From assembly GCA_039545275.1 (NCBI GenBank), contig BCHS01000015.1, positions 378,764 through 442,763 on the forward strand: a stretch of 64,000 bases of DNA, in the 5' to 3' direction. Positions 31,981 to 41,588 of this stretch are shown piece after piece (positions within the stretch are counted from its first letter, which is position 1; the number at the start of each line of letters is the position of its first letter). This DNA comes from Pseudomicrostroma phylloplanum (lineage: Eukaryota; Basidiomycota; Exobasidiomycetes; Microstromatales). Under the pieces are notes generated by a model. The model was not told the DNA's origin. It was given only the letters and a program-made list of their open reading frames with translations, and did not search any database. A program made the translations under genes and the position numbers.

Positions 31981-32941
31981 ATGTTTAACATCTTCAGGTC
32001 CTCCTCTGCTGCTCCTGCTACTACATCAACCTCAACTGCTTCCTCTTCCTCTTCCACTCCCACTACCGCCCAAGCCGAGCCCCAAAGCAAGATCCGATAC
32101 TACCGCGACCGCGGCTTCTACCGCCGGCAGAGTGTCCTCGCTGTCGTCCGCGAGTCGCCGTTATGTCATGTTGCCTTCCAGCATGGGGACACCTTGATGA
32201 ACATACCGCTCATCGTTGCCGTGCGGCCTCCTGCTGAAGAAGATGAGGAGGAAGAAGGAGGCGAGGGAGAGGTGGAGGAGGTCGTCTATCTGCATACGAA
32301 CTATAAGAGTAGCCTGGTGGAGGCTGTGCAAGCTGGGACATTACGGGTACTCACAGCGTCTTGCACGATTGGTAAGTCTGACCACAGGCTTTTGATAGCC
32401 GCCGGGTAAAGCAAGCCGGCTCACATCTCTCCTCCCCTGCTCCCCTTTGACCCCGTCAGTGGACGGCATCGTCTATTCTCCTTTCCCACAAGACCACTCC
32501 TACGACTACCGTAGCGCAACACTGCACCTACATCGTCCCTCGCTCGTCACCGACCCCGCAGAGAAAGTGAAAGCCCTCGCAACAGTCGTCAACCAGAGCA
32601 CAGGCTACGATCGCTCCGCCGCCGTTGGTCTCTCTGACCCCAATGGGGCAAGCGCACAGGGCACGGCGGTGATTCGCTGTGAGGTAAAGGCGATGAGTGG
32701 GAAACAGAGGCTGGGTGGATTCAAGTCGGGAAAAAGTGCAGAGGAGGATCAGGCTGAGGCAGACGAAGAGGGGGCAATGCAGGGGGCTGTGCCTTGCTGG
32801 GTGCAGTATGGTGAGCCGGTGGGAGCGGGGAGAGATGTGGCTCAGGTGAGAGAGGTGTATGAGGAGAAGAGCGAGAGTAACAGACAGAGGGCAGAAGGGA
32901 TCGTGCTGGCTGATGGGCGATACAAGCTAGCTGGCAAATGA
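31981..32941 (+). CDS. FMN-binding split-barrel protein (pyridoxamine 5'-phosphate oxidase-like)
   Basis: Exons 31981-32371 and 32460-32941 give 290 residues, with a GTAAGT donor. After a Ser/Thr/Ala-rich N-terminus comes the family pattern: an Arg-rich start (RDRGFYRRQSVLAVV), a strand with HVAFQHGDTLMNIPLIV, YLHTNYKSSL, and DGIVYSP leading to HSYDYRSATLH. These match the flavin-nucleotide-binding (Pyridox_ox_2) family. An acidic insertion (EEDEEEEGGEGEVEE) and a Glu/Lys-rich linker are lineage additions. Members bind FMN or F420-like cofactors, and their reactions are mostly unknown. It is the last housekeeping-like gene before the secreted-protein island. Confidence 0.82.
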
Positions 32942-33240
32942 GTCGGGACGTGGCCGCACAGGTAAACCCCTTCAGTGCGGGGGCAAAGAGGCTTCCGTCG
33001 CCGAGCAAGTCTCCCAGTAACTCGTAACCCGCCGAGCAGCCACTCGATGCTTGTGAGCACCTCAGGACCGCTGAAAGCTTTGGCTCGGGCTTTCGTCGTC
33101 AAGGAATGGCAAGGTAGCGCACAAGGCAGCGGCATACTATGAGACTGAGCTGGAAAGCATCTTTACAAGACGTAAAAGGCTGGGTCAGACATCGCCTTAT
33201 ACCCTGGGTCGCAATGGTCCAACTGGGCTCGCGGATCAGC
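32942..33240. other. Intergenic between convergent genes
   Basis: These 299 bases lie between the PNPOx-like gene (plus) and the dibasic repeat precursor (minus). I see nothing beyond 3' flanks. Confidence 0.4.
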
Positions 33241-33945
33241 TCAAGGGCCTCCAGGGGCTCCCGGATTGCTGCCCTGACCTCCACCACCGCCGGAGCCTGC
33301 ACTAGGTGGCTTCTCGGTCAGATCATCTCTGAGCAAGACATTACCCCCAGCGCTCCCCTCATCGGCAAGGTCTCGCCTGCCGCCGGGGTTGTCGACTGCT
33401 CCGTCGTCTGGGTTGCCGCCAGGACCAGAGACGCCACCAGGCGGCTTCTGAGTCTGAGGTGCCCTCAGCAGCATATAAGCGACAGCGCTTTGATCATCGA
33501 CCAGATCTCGCTTGTCAAGGCGAGCTCTACCACGGACGGGGCGCAGGCCAGTAGGAGGAGGCAAAAAGTTGCGAGCCTCAGGTGGTTCGCTGCCCTTGTC
33601 GGACCTCAGCCAGACGTGACCAGCGGCATCCTCGTCGGTCAGGTCACGCTTACCTGTGCGGCATTGACCACAGCCAGAGGGCTTACCAGTAGGTTGAGGC
33701 AACCAATGACCCGGAGAACCGCCCTGCTTAGGCTCTTTGGCCTTGCTCTGGTAGTCTTCCCTCAGCCAAGCGTAGTCTGCCGAGTCCTCATCCGTCAGGT
33801 CTCGTTTGCCTGAGCGCGCACCACCGCCCGACCTGGCCTTAGGATCAGGGGGAGGCAGCCAGTGACCTGGGCCAGGATTGCCGCCGGTTTGGCTTTGGTA
33901 GTCTCCTCTGGTCCAGGCGTAGTCTGCGTCGGCAAGACCTCGCTT
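33241..33945 (-). repeat. Five tandem coding repeats of about 140-155 bases
   Basis: The DNA units correspond to the protein units after residues 129, 175, 227, 273 and 318. They share the coding pattern for Lys-Arg-Asp-Leu-x-Asp at the start. Similarity decays from the N-terminal to the C-terminal units. The last two lack the GHWLPxP half, suggesting successive duplication and divergence. Confidence 0.75.
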
Positions 33946-34326
33946 GCGGCTGCGGCCTGCGCCACCGCCAGGAGGCTTATTGGTACGGGGAGGTAGCCCA
34001 ATTCCCGTAGCGGGAGGCTTGGCGCCGACTGTGCTTTGGTAGTCTCCCTCGGGTCGAATGTAGTCGTATGCGCGTCTGTACTGGGCGGGAGTAATAGACT
34101 GAGTGCTAGGGTCGTCGATCTTACTGCCTCGGTTGCCGGAAGAAATGGCACGGCGCTTCAGGTAGTGAATGGAGTCGTATTGGGAACCATAGGGCACAGT
34201 CTGTCTCATTGAGGTAGAGCCGCCATCACCATCATGGCCGGTGGATCCATCGTGATACTCTTCAGTAGCCCTTGCGACCGACAGAGACAAAAGTCCGGCA
34301 AGAATGATGGCAAGTGGAAGCTTCAT
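33241..34326 (-). CDS. Secreted repetitive precursor with regularly spaced dibasic (Kex2-type) sites
   Basis: This is an intronless frame of 361 residues. I set the start at the ATG at 34326 because it opens directly into a signal peptide (MKLPLAIILAGLLSLSVARA). The rest is hydrophilic and built of five tandem units of about 45-52 residues. The units follow dibasic sites at 128-129, 174-175, 226-227, 272-273 and 317-318 (KR, KR, KR, KR, RR). Earlier sites are KRR at 57-59 and RR at 84-85. Each unit starts (G/D)L-x-D, then an acidic stretch and an aromatic/Leu-Arg motif (YAWTR, YAWLR, HVWLR, YMLLR, NVLLR). The better copies continue DYQS...PGHWLPPP and end in Gly-rich spacers. Processing by kexin in the Golgi would release a family of related peptides. 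I do not recognise the family. The design resembles fungal Kex2-processed repeat proteins such as Ustilago Rep1, though the repeats are not hydrophobic like Rep1. Confidence 0.85.
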   Translation of the reverse strand: MKLPLAIILAGLLSLSVARATEEYHDGSTGHDGDGGSTSMRQTVPYGSQYDSIHYLKRRAISSGNRGSKIDDPSTQSITPAQYRRAYDYIRPEGDYQSTVGAKPPATGIGLPPRTNKPPGGGAGRSRKRGLADADYAWTRGDYQSQTGGNPGPGHWLPPPDPKARSGGGARSGKRDLTDEDSADYAWLREDYQSKAKEPKQGGSPGHWLPQPTGKPSGCGQCRTGKRDLTDEDAAGHVWLRSDKGSEPPEARNFLPPPTGLRPVRGRARLDKRDLVDDQSAVAYMLLRAPQTQKPPGGVSGPGGNPDDGAVDNPGGRRDLADEGSAGGNVLLRDDLTEKPPSAGSGGGGGQGSNPGAPGGP

Positions 34327-35426
34327 GTTGTGTGTCTGAGACCTGCTGCAGACCGTGTGAGGGTGATGAGTGAATGGGTAGACGAGCACTGCTCTGTCTG
34401 AAGTTCTTGTTGGAGTGAGGACTTGTCCTAGGGTAAAACCAGTTCAGCCCGAGGAGGTAGAGTGTTGAGATGGGGAGGAGGGAATGAGCACTGCTGGAGT
34501 AGAAAGAAGATAGAGACTTGGGAGAGGACGTAGTGTGGGCCTCTCTTATAGCTCTTCGAAGGGCAAGCAAAACAGTCGTGGTTGGCTCTTCACTTCAGAG
34601 GAAGAGCGAGAAGCTCCGCCTACACGAAGGCCTACAGCTCTCAAACAAGAGCTCCCAACTCCACCAGCATCGACGGCGATCAAAAGCAACATCGTAGCCG
34701 CTGCTGTCGGCAAGCCGCAACTGCAAGCTGTCAATCATACATTCCGGACGTCACAGCCCGTAGCGTTGCCTGAGCTCGTCGCAGCAGGACCAAACGGGCA
34801 GTGCTGTTGCTGGCAGCGGCGAGATACAGTCAAGGTCATCGATCGCCAATTGGGCTCATTGCGGAAGACGCGGGGTTGCGTTCTGAGCAACACCCAACTT
34901 TCAATTTCCTTCCCCGCAACACCCTAACTCAAGGTAAACAGCATTTGAGCCCTTTGCGTTATGCCTTATTGCCGCTAAGGTCTACGAGAAGTACCCACAA
35001 GCGCCCGACTAAACGACCTGTCGCGTGCTTGATCGAGATTTGCTCTCACGCGCAGAGCAAGACATCGGCCACTAACCTACTTTGCTTCAAGCACGTACGT
35101 TAGCAAATGGCGCCACAATTCGGGTCATCAGCACGTTGCCATTGCCCCGCACTCTCAGCTGAGCCCAGAAGCTTGGGAATGATCGTCATTAATTATCTAC
35201 ATGTCAAAGTGCAAGAAGGTAAGCGATGTCAACTTTCATAGCTCGGCGTGCAAAGCGCAGGCAAAATGGATTGCTGCAGAAGAAACGGATGGTGCCGGAC
35301 TGGCCGCAAAGGAATGTATTGTCTATGCTAAGGTGAGAAGGAGCAGAAAAGTTCATCAAGCTGAGAGCAAAGCAATCAGAATGTACACAGGTCTCGCTGC
35401 CATACGATGTGTCGCTCGCGGTTTGC
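34327..35426. other. Gene-free interval between the two secreted-protein genes
   Basis: These 1100 bases are without a supported gene. They hold the promoter and leader of the repeat precursor, including TATAAG read on the minus strand at 34550-34545 (about 219 bases before the ATG). The right half (34900-35200) is noticeably AT-richer than the housekeeping regions. Frames here lack ATG starts or coherent composition. Confidence 0.5.
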
Positions 35427-35885
35427 TTAGGGGGAGTCAGACTTGGGTGGGGAGTTGGGCTTGGGTGGGGCGTAGGGTGGTGCCGACTTCTGGCATTCCA
35501 GTGGGCAACTCCTGTTGGGCGACCTACAGATGTGATACATCTTGCCATTTCCGCCGGGGAGGTAACAATTGTTGGCAGGTCGAGGGATGATGATGCCGTG
35601 ATGAGGGGGAGGCCTAGGTGCCGTCTTGCCCTGGTAGGACTCGTCTGGGTGGTAGACTTCGTCGCGCTCGAAGAGGTCATCAGCGAGGCGCTGAGGGCCA
35701 TACTTTCTGGCACGGGGCTGCAGCGTCGTGGGGAGGTGCTCGACTTGGGCGAGGAACTCGTCGATGGGGCTGGACCTCTCTGTCGGGGCTCCACTGATGG
35801 TTTCAAGCCCTCGCTGAGCATCGGCCAGCGAAGCCAGAACTAGGGGAATGAGAGCAAGGCAGACGAGGAGGACGTTGCACCTCAT
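35427..35885 (-). CDS. Small secreted cysteine-containing protein, apparent single-module relative of the repeat precursor
   Basis: This is an intronless coding frame of 152 residues. The signal peptide is clear (MRCNVLLVCLALIPLVLASLADA). The mature part has a short propeptide-like region, then QRLADD, ERDEVYHPDESYQGKTAPRP and PPHHGIIIPRP. It then has four cysteines in CYLPGG...YHIC...SCPLEC and a Pro/Lys-rich tail. The order Leu-Ala-Asp, acidic stretch, D-x-x-YQ, Pro-rich, HH/GHW, then P-x-P parallels one unit of the neighbouring precursor at 33241-34326. A 5'-leader intron (35993-35922) with perfect signals lies just upstream. Function is unknown. It could be an effector, a wall-surface protein or a peptide precursor. 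Confidence 0.8.
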   Translation of the reverse strand: MRCNVLLVCLALIPLVLASLADAQRGLETISGAPTERSSPIDEFLAQVEHLPTTLQPRARKYGPQRLADDLFERDEVYHPDESYQGKTAPRPPPHHGIIIPRPANNCYLPGGNGKMYHICRSPNRSCPLECQKSAPPYAPPKPNSPPKSDSP

Positions 35886-35921
35886 CGTGAATGACAGATG
35901 TCAAGTGATCTGAGAGAGTGG

Positions 35922-35993
35922 CTGTACAGGAGGGGCGCTCCAAAGATGTCAGCCGTCTATCCCGCAGGCTCGTCCATCAATGCCTCGACTCAC
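35922..35993 (-). other. Likely 5' untranslated-region intron of the small secreted protein gene
   Basis: On the minus strand a GTGAGT donor at 35993 is followed by GCTGAC as a branch point and TGTACAG as acceptor at 35922, 72 bases in all. It ends 36 bases before the ATG. Size and signals match the coding introns of the window. Confidence 0.65.
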
Positions 35994-36768
35994 TCTGACA
36001 GCCTGTGAGTCTGACTTGTGCTTGACAAGTCTCGGTGGGAAATGCAAGGAGCGTAGAAAGAGTGGCAATGTCAGAGAGGCTGGCAAGTAGATGCTATACT
36101 GGGTGAGGGGTCGGGCGAAAAGGAAGGGTGTCAAATACGAAGAGTCGCCCATTTATACGCCGTTTGCTCTTATACGCCCGTGAAAGAGCCGAACCCGTGT
36201 CCCTAACAGCTGTCCCCGTTCCTGGGATAATCACCAACCGCACCGGGAATTGAGTAAGGTCAGGCGGGCATACTCGCCAAACTAGGAACAGCCGAAAGTC
36301 AGGTCCAGCATACACACGTCGGAAATGACCGACCGAGTGCATGTAATTGCCTCTGTACAGCCGTCGTGGAACAGTGCTTCTTTGCTTCTCGGACCCGGGT
36401 GTGAAGTCGTCCGGTGACGCTTGGCAGGTCCAGCAGTCTGTGTGCAGGCTGGCCTTCCTTTCATTTCCTCTATCGTGCCTCGCTCTTGAGATGTTCTTCG
36501 ACCCGTCATTGCCGTCGCCAAGAGACCTGACTGACTGACTGAGTGAGTCTTGAGCGTGTGTGGGGCCCCTTGTCTGCCACGCGGATGAGCGCCGTGTGCC
36601 TGTTTCATGCGCCACTCCCGATGTTTGCCTCCACAACTGCTGCAGTTGCATGGCGATCGAGAGGTGCAGCACAACCACTTCCGCTCTGCAGACCCGAGCT
36701 CACAAAGGGACACAGCGCTGCTCCACCGACACCTTGCCGTAGACTCCCCTTTGCACACCTAAACATCT
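35994..36768. promoter_or_regulatory. Divergent promoter of the small secreted protein and amidohydrolase-like genes
   Basis: On the minus strand TATAAAT is read at 36157-36151 and TATAAG at 36173-36168. Either could be the core element for the secreted gene, given the leader intron. A minus-strand open frame of about 185 codons (36651-36094) starts internally and has no coherent composition, so I do not call it a gene. Confidence 0.5.
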
Positions 36769-36776
36769 TATAAAAG
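36769..36776 (+). promoter_or_regulatory. TATA box (TATAAAAG)
   Basis: This is a consensus TATA element 61 bases upstream of the ATG at 36837, a good spacing for a short-leader transcript. It is one of the few clear TATA boxes in the window. Confidence 0.65.
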
Positions 36777-36836
36777 GCGCTCGGAACCTAGCAGATTTGG
36801 TGTATCATCTTCTACTAATCGCAACCTCGCCCAGCC

Positions 36837-38291
36837 ATGCCCCCACGTCCTCCCAAACTCGACCTCGCCTCGGTCCTCTCCTCTCCCCCCTCGTCCACTC
36901 ACCCAACCTCCTCCGCGCAGCAACAGCACCCCACCTCGCTGACATTCTCCACCTCCGGCTCTGCATCACGGAGCACACTCGACTCGCTCTGCCTCTCTTG
37001 GCGCGAGCGAGGCTTCTGCGGAAATGAGAGCATCAAGCTCAAGGGTCTAGTGTACGAGCTGGCCTCCTCTGGAGAGGAAGCAGCCGGGACCTCCAATGCT
37101 CTCGAGGTAGGGCAAGACGCGAGGCAGAACCTACCCATCGGCGTCGTCACTCCTCTTGCTACCGGTTTACGGGCAAAGAGAGGAGAGCCGCCAGCTCTGC
37201 CTGAGCCTGGGTCAAGCTCCGTACCCGCGCACCTGGCACTCAACTACTCCCTGCCCACCATCCGCACTGAGGCAGACTTGAGCGAGGTGGACAAGTGGGT
37301 GCAGACGCTCACGGTTGCGCGACAGCGGCAGTTGACCCTCGAACTGGCACTCTTGAGTACTTATGGGAGTCGGGAGCAGGAGGAAGAGGCGGAGAGGGTG
37401 AGGGAGAAGGTCGAAGAGGTCCTGGGCAAGGCACACGTTGATTCGGCTGCTGCAAGTCAGGGAGACGAGGCTAGGGATGAGGCAGGAGGATACATCGTCT
37501 TCGGTGAGTGCGGCGAAAGTCCCTGCGTGCGAGGTGGTATTTGCTGACCTTCAGGCTGCCACTGCTGTCCAGACTCCTTCGCCTCACCGCCCTTGCACAT
37601 CAATTCCACTACCCTTCCACGCAGCCAGGCACTCCAGGACTGGGCTGCCTTCGTAGGGGTGAGTGAGCCGCTGGGAGCACCTCTTTTCTCATCGCGTCTG
37701 GTGCTGACTCTGACCACCTCTCCCNCCCCCTTCCACCCGCCCCTGCAGCGTCTCGCTCTCCACCCACAAACATACATCAAGCTCTCCCCCTTGCTCTTCC
37801 CCTCCTCCCTCTCCAACTCTCTCACCACCCCTTCTTCAACACGCGCAGCCGACCACTCCTCCTCCCTCATGCAAAGCGCAACCGAGGCGCTCAGCTCCGC
37901 CTCCGCCAGCGCAACAGGGGATCTCCTGCTTCCCTCGAGAGAGAAGAGCGAGGAGGTGCAAAGTCGCGTGAGGATCTTCCTCGAGGTCCTCGTCGAGGCG
38001 TTTGGAACCGAGAGGATCTTCTGGGGGTGTCATCTTAATGCTGCTGGCCCTTCACTGCCGACGACGGATACGCAGGGGGAGGCGGAGAAGGGAGTAAGGG
38101 AGTGGTATGAGATTGTGCGTGCTGGACTTGTTGGGATGGGATTGGGCAGACAGGGGGAGCTGGATGGGATCTTCGCAGGGTGAGTGCAGTGGGAGGCTGC
38201 GTGATTTCCGAATGGGAACAAGCTGACAGTCGAACCCTTTGCTGCTACCTCGTTGCTCCACAGGAATGCTTCGAAGGTATACCGCGTTTAG
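36837..38291 (+). CDS. Degenerate amidohydrolase-2-like TIM-barrel protein
   Basis: Exons 36837-37503, 37555-37658, 37749-38179 and 38264-38291 give 409 residues, all with GTGAG donors. The last exon is only nine codons but restores the family C-terminus IFAGNASKVYRV. Other matching segments are the barrel strands QLTLELALLS, a TYIKLSPLLF strand and EAFGTERIFWG. Catalytic amidohydrolases have HxH near the N-terminus, a His after strand 5, and SD after the FGxxR strand. Here the SD position reads GCHLN, and no HxH is visible. It is probably a non-catalytic or strongly diverged relative. The intron at 37659-37748 contains the only ambiguous base (N, 37725). The family call is inference from the C-terminal half. 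Confidence 0.7.
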
Positions 38292-38437
38292 CACTGGTCC
38301 CCAAGCTATTGCTACGCGTGAGCATGAAATATGATTCCTTGCTAACATTGACTGCGAGTGACGAATGACTGGACGACGATATGCAATGTACTCCAGCAAT
38401 TCTTACCCCACGTCTTCTTACACGCGTCGCCTTACGA

Positions 38438-39639
38438 CTAGCGCTTTTTGCCGCCCTTGTTCTTCTTGACACCCGTAGAAGAAGCCACACTCTCCTTTGC
38501 CTTCGCCACTGCCTCTGCGCCCTCAGCAGCTACCTCTTCGACTGCCTCCACAGCCTTTCCCTCCTTGAACCTCTGCACGATGCGCATCGGCCAGCTCTCC
38601 CTGAAAGTAGGCTTGAGCATCTTCTCCTCGTTGAGCTCACTGAACTCGCCCGAGCTCGGGTCGAGGAGCCAGACGATGGCCTCTCCATCGCTCTCCCTCG
38701 TCACCAGCACATCAACTGTCCGTGGAGCGCCTTCTGCAGTGCGAGACGGGGTTCCACCGCTGGCAAGGGCGCTCCTCCTGACCTCCTTCTCCAGGGTGTC
38801 CCAGTCCACTGATCCCTTCTCCACCTCTGCAGGGGTTGGACCTACTGGCAGCTCGGGAAGGAAAGCGACTTGGAGCTTGAGCTTCTTCTCTTGCGCCACG
38901 GACGGTGCGCCCTTGGCATTGTAGAGGACCTGGAAGAACCTGGGTCCCCAAGCCTGGAACAGGGCGGCCTTGCGCAGCTGGGATGCGCGTCCAACGTCGC
39001 GGGTGAAGTTGAGCCGCTTGATCATGTGCTCCACAAGGACTGTCAGACCAAGAACGCCGACGATGACGGAGATGAGGCCGGGGCGGAAGCGCTCGTAAAA
39101 GTAGCCTGTGCCGCGCCACTTGGGGAAACCAGTGGAGAGAAAGTGGTCGTACCGGTCCTTGCGCTCGTCGCGGAGGATCTTGTTGATCAGGCCTAGACGC
39201 TCGAAGCGCTTTGCTGCCGAGGGGTTCTGGGGGTGCTTGTCCGGGCTGGCAAGAGAGGGAAGGAGTACGAGGCAAGAACAATCACGCAGTCAGCATCACA
39301 CACGAGAGCACACCATGCGTACCGCCCTTGCCCTGTCACTCACTGCAACTCAACACTCCTCTTCCTGTAGGCCGTCTTGATCTGCTGGGCAGTAGCCTCC
39401 TTTGTCAAGTTCAGCATCGAGTAGAAGGTGACACCTTTGCCCTCGCTCGACTCGAGTGCTGCTTGCAATTCGAAGATCTGGGGAAAAGCGGAAGAAGTTG
39501 GTGGATATTAGGAAGAAGCGCTCTTCTGGCCATGGTGTGCGTCGCAGCTCACCTCATAGTCTGAGTTCTCCCATGCCCAGGCTGGCACGACGAGAAGCAG
39601 CGCGAGCGCAAAGATGCTGAGGATGTTCCAGAACCTCAT
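38438..39639 (-). CDS. ERJ5: ER membrane J-domain protein (ERJ5/DNAJC1-like)
   Basis: Exons 39639-39553, 39477-39344 and 39245-38438 give 342 residues. A signal peptide (MRFWNILSIFALALLLVVPAWA) is followed by a J domain (about 45-110). It contains FYSMLNLTKEATAQQIKTAY and, rebuilt across the second intron, the HPDK tetrad (LHPDKHPQNP) that stimulates Hsp70 ATPase. One membrane helix (LISVIVGVLGLTVLVEHM) comes next, then a cytosolic domain and a Lys-rich end (KKNKGGKKR). The topology places the J domain in the ER lumen, to work with BiP/Kar2 in folding, as for yeast Erj5. Orthology is inferred from layout. Confidence 0.88.
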
Positions 39640-40011
39640 CTTGCGTAAGATACGGAAGACAAGGGACGAAGAGTGAGTGATGTGGAAAGAAGAAGGAAGA
39701 GGTCGCGGGGATGCGAAAGTGTTGGGTGTTGCTTTGAGCTCCTTGTTGCTCCTGGTCCCTTGTTGCTGGCCTGGCCTCTTGCGCACCGCGGAGTTGCATC
39801 CGGCAATGGCTGCTGCTTTGCTCTGGCTCCTTCCGCTTCCGCTTCCGCTTCCGTTCATGACCGCTTGGCTTTCAACGGCCGCTAAGCGATAAACCTCCGG
39901 CCCGGCATATCGGCTCCACTTGGTGAACACCCTCACCTTCTCACGACTGAATTGGACCCTGAAGCGCTCCCTTGACCTTCGTGACCTCTCTCCATCACGC
40001 CTGTCTCGAGA
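39640..40011. promoter_or_regulatory. Divergent promoter region (ER J-protein / hydrolase)
   Basis: This is a 372-base gap. A run of CGCTTC-like hexamers (CTTCCGCTTCCGCTTCCG near 39829) is present. I see no TATA box and no gene. Confidence 0.4.
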
Positions 40012-41441
40012 ATGACCGCCAGCTACCAGTTCCCCTCGTACGACTCGCTGCCGCCAGGCGCAGTCTACTCTGGTGCTCCCTCCAACTATGGGCAGACGCA
40101 CATCTCCTCGATCATCTCCACCGACCCCTCCGGCATCCCAGCCTCCTCCAATGATCCCACTAGCGAATCGTCCCCACCGGGGGATCGCGGCCTCACTGTC
40201 TTCTCCCCCGACACATTCAGCAAGGGTGGGCTACTCCGCGTCGCAAAGGATCGCATCACCAAGGGAGCCGTTGCCGACCCTTCTGTGGATGCAGCAGCAA
40301 AGGGCGCTCGGCCACCCGATCGCTCCCAGCCGGGCTTCCAGCTCTGGTACGAAGTGCACGGAGACGGTCCCGTCAAGGTCATCTTCATCATGGGTCTCAA
40401 CAATTCTGCTTTTGGCTGGCTGAACCAGGTGGAGCACTTCGCAAAGGACCCGCGCTACTCCTTGCTCGTCTTCGACAATAGGGGATATGGGAATAGCGAG
40501 ACGCCGCGGGAGATGAAGAGCTACTCTACGAGTGAGATGGCAAAGGATGTGGTAGAGATCTGCGAGCATCTAAAGTGGACGGAGAAGAAGCAGCTGAATG
40601 TAGTGGGAGTCAGTATGGGAGGGATGATCGCGTTGGAACTGGCCAAGGCCATCCCTGAGGTGAGTCCCCCAAAACCCAAGTGAGAAGAAGCCACAGGCGA
40701 GCTGATCAAGGCCGATCAACTACCTTCGCTCGCTCCGCTCCACCTGCAGCGCATTTCCTCGCTTGCTCTCCTCTCCACCACCTCGGGCCGTGCAGGCTTG
40801 TCGGGGGAAAAGAGCTTCAAGTCCTCTCTTCCCCCCTGGGCAGGCGTGGCGACCATCACCCGACTCATGGCAGGCAAGATGCTCGGCATCGACTCGGCAG
40901 AGTACCCCATCAAGAGACTCGTAGAGACCCTTTTCCCGCCCAAGTGGCTCGGGGAGGAGAGTAGAGTCGTGCCGGGAAAGAAGAATGGGGAGGTGACCTT
41001 TGATGTGAGTAGAGAGAGCAAGGCAGAGCGGCGGGCGTACTTCCCGCCGCGAGTGCGAAGGCGAGGGTACTAATCACCACCACCACCTCCCTCTCTCTTC
41101 TCTTCCCTCGCTTTCAATTCCAGTTCTTCCTCTGGCGCTTCCACTTCACCCGTCGTCAATCCCCCGCCGGCTCCTTCGGGCAAGTGCGTGCCGCCACCTC
41201 ACACCGCGTCCCCAACGCCACTCTGCAGCGCATTGCCTCTTCCATTTCCTCTGTACTGATCGTCACGGGGGATTGGGACCAGCTGGTGAACCCTGGAAAC
41301 TCCTATCATCTGAGGGAGAATATGCCCGGAGCGACTTTTAGGCTCTTTGAAGGGTGTGGACATGCGATTCAGGCGCAGGACCCGGAGAAGCTTAATGGGG
41401 AGTTGGAGCAATGCTTTAAGAAGGGCGAGGGGTGGAAGTAG
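40012..41441 (+). CDS. Alpha/beta hydrolase (esterase/lipase-like)
   Basis: Exons 40012-40659, 40750-41004 and 41124-41441 give 406 residues. A disordered N-terminus of about 100 residues precedes the core. The core has FIMGLNNSAFGWLNQVEHFA, DNRGYGNSETP, the nucleophile elbow VGVSMGGM, an acid in TGDWDQLVNP and the base His in EGCGHAIQ, so the triad is complete. The layout matches fungal hydrolases related to enol-lactonases and lipid esterases. No targeting signal is obvious. The substrate is unknown. Confidence 0.87.
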
Positions 41442-41588
41442 AGAGACAGAGAGAGTGGAGCAGAGGCTAGTGTAGAATAGAGCGGTATTAGAAAACGGCT
41501 ATACCGTCAGGCTGGAATGCATTGATTCTCAGAGTTGCGCGGTATCTGCCATCACAAGCAAGCTGTCGAGTGGTCTACCGATGTCCCT

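Noticed and set aside
33139..33813. Plus-strand open frame of about 224 codons
   Set aside because: Mirror of the dibasic repeat precursor. Its apparent repeats are the complement of the real ones, and it has no signal peptide or known motif.
34535..34927. Possible third gene between the two secreted genes (plus strand)
   Set aside because: No ATG start, no signal peptide, no repeat-module similarity and no splice signals.
33241..35885. Dikaritin-type RiPP cluster (ustiloxin-like) interpretation
   Set aside because: The dibasic repeats fit superficially, but the units are 45-52 residues rather than short cores. No tyrosinase-like or DUF3328 (UstY-type) gene is present nearby in the window.
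36094..36678. Minus-strand open frame of about 194 codons upstream of the small secreted protein
   Set aside because: It begins with a non-ATG codon, has mixed composition with no motif, and covers the probable promoter with TATA elements.
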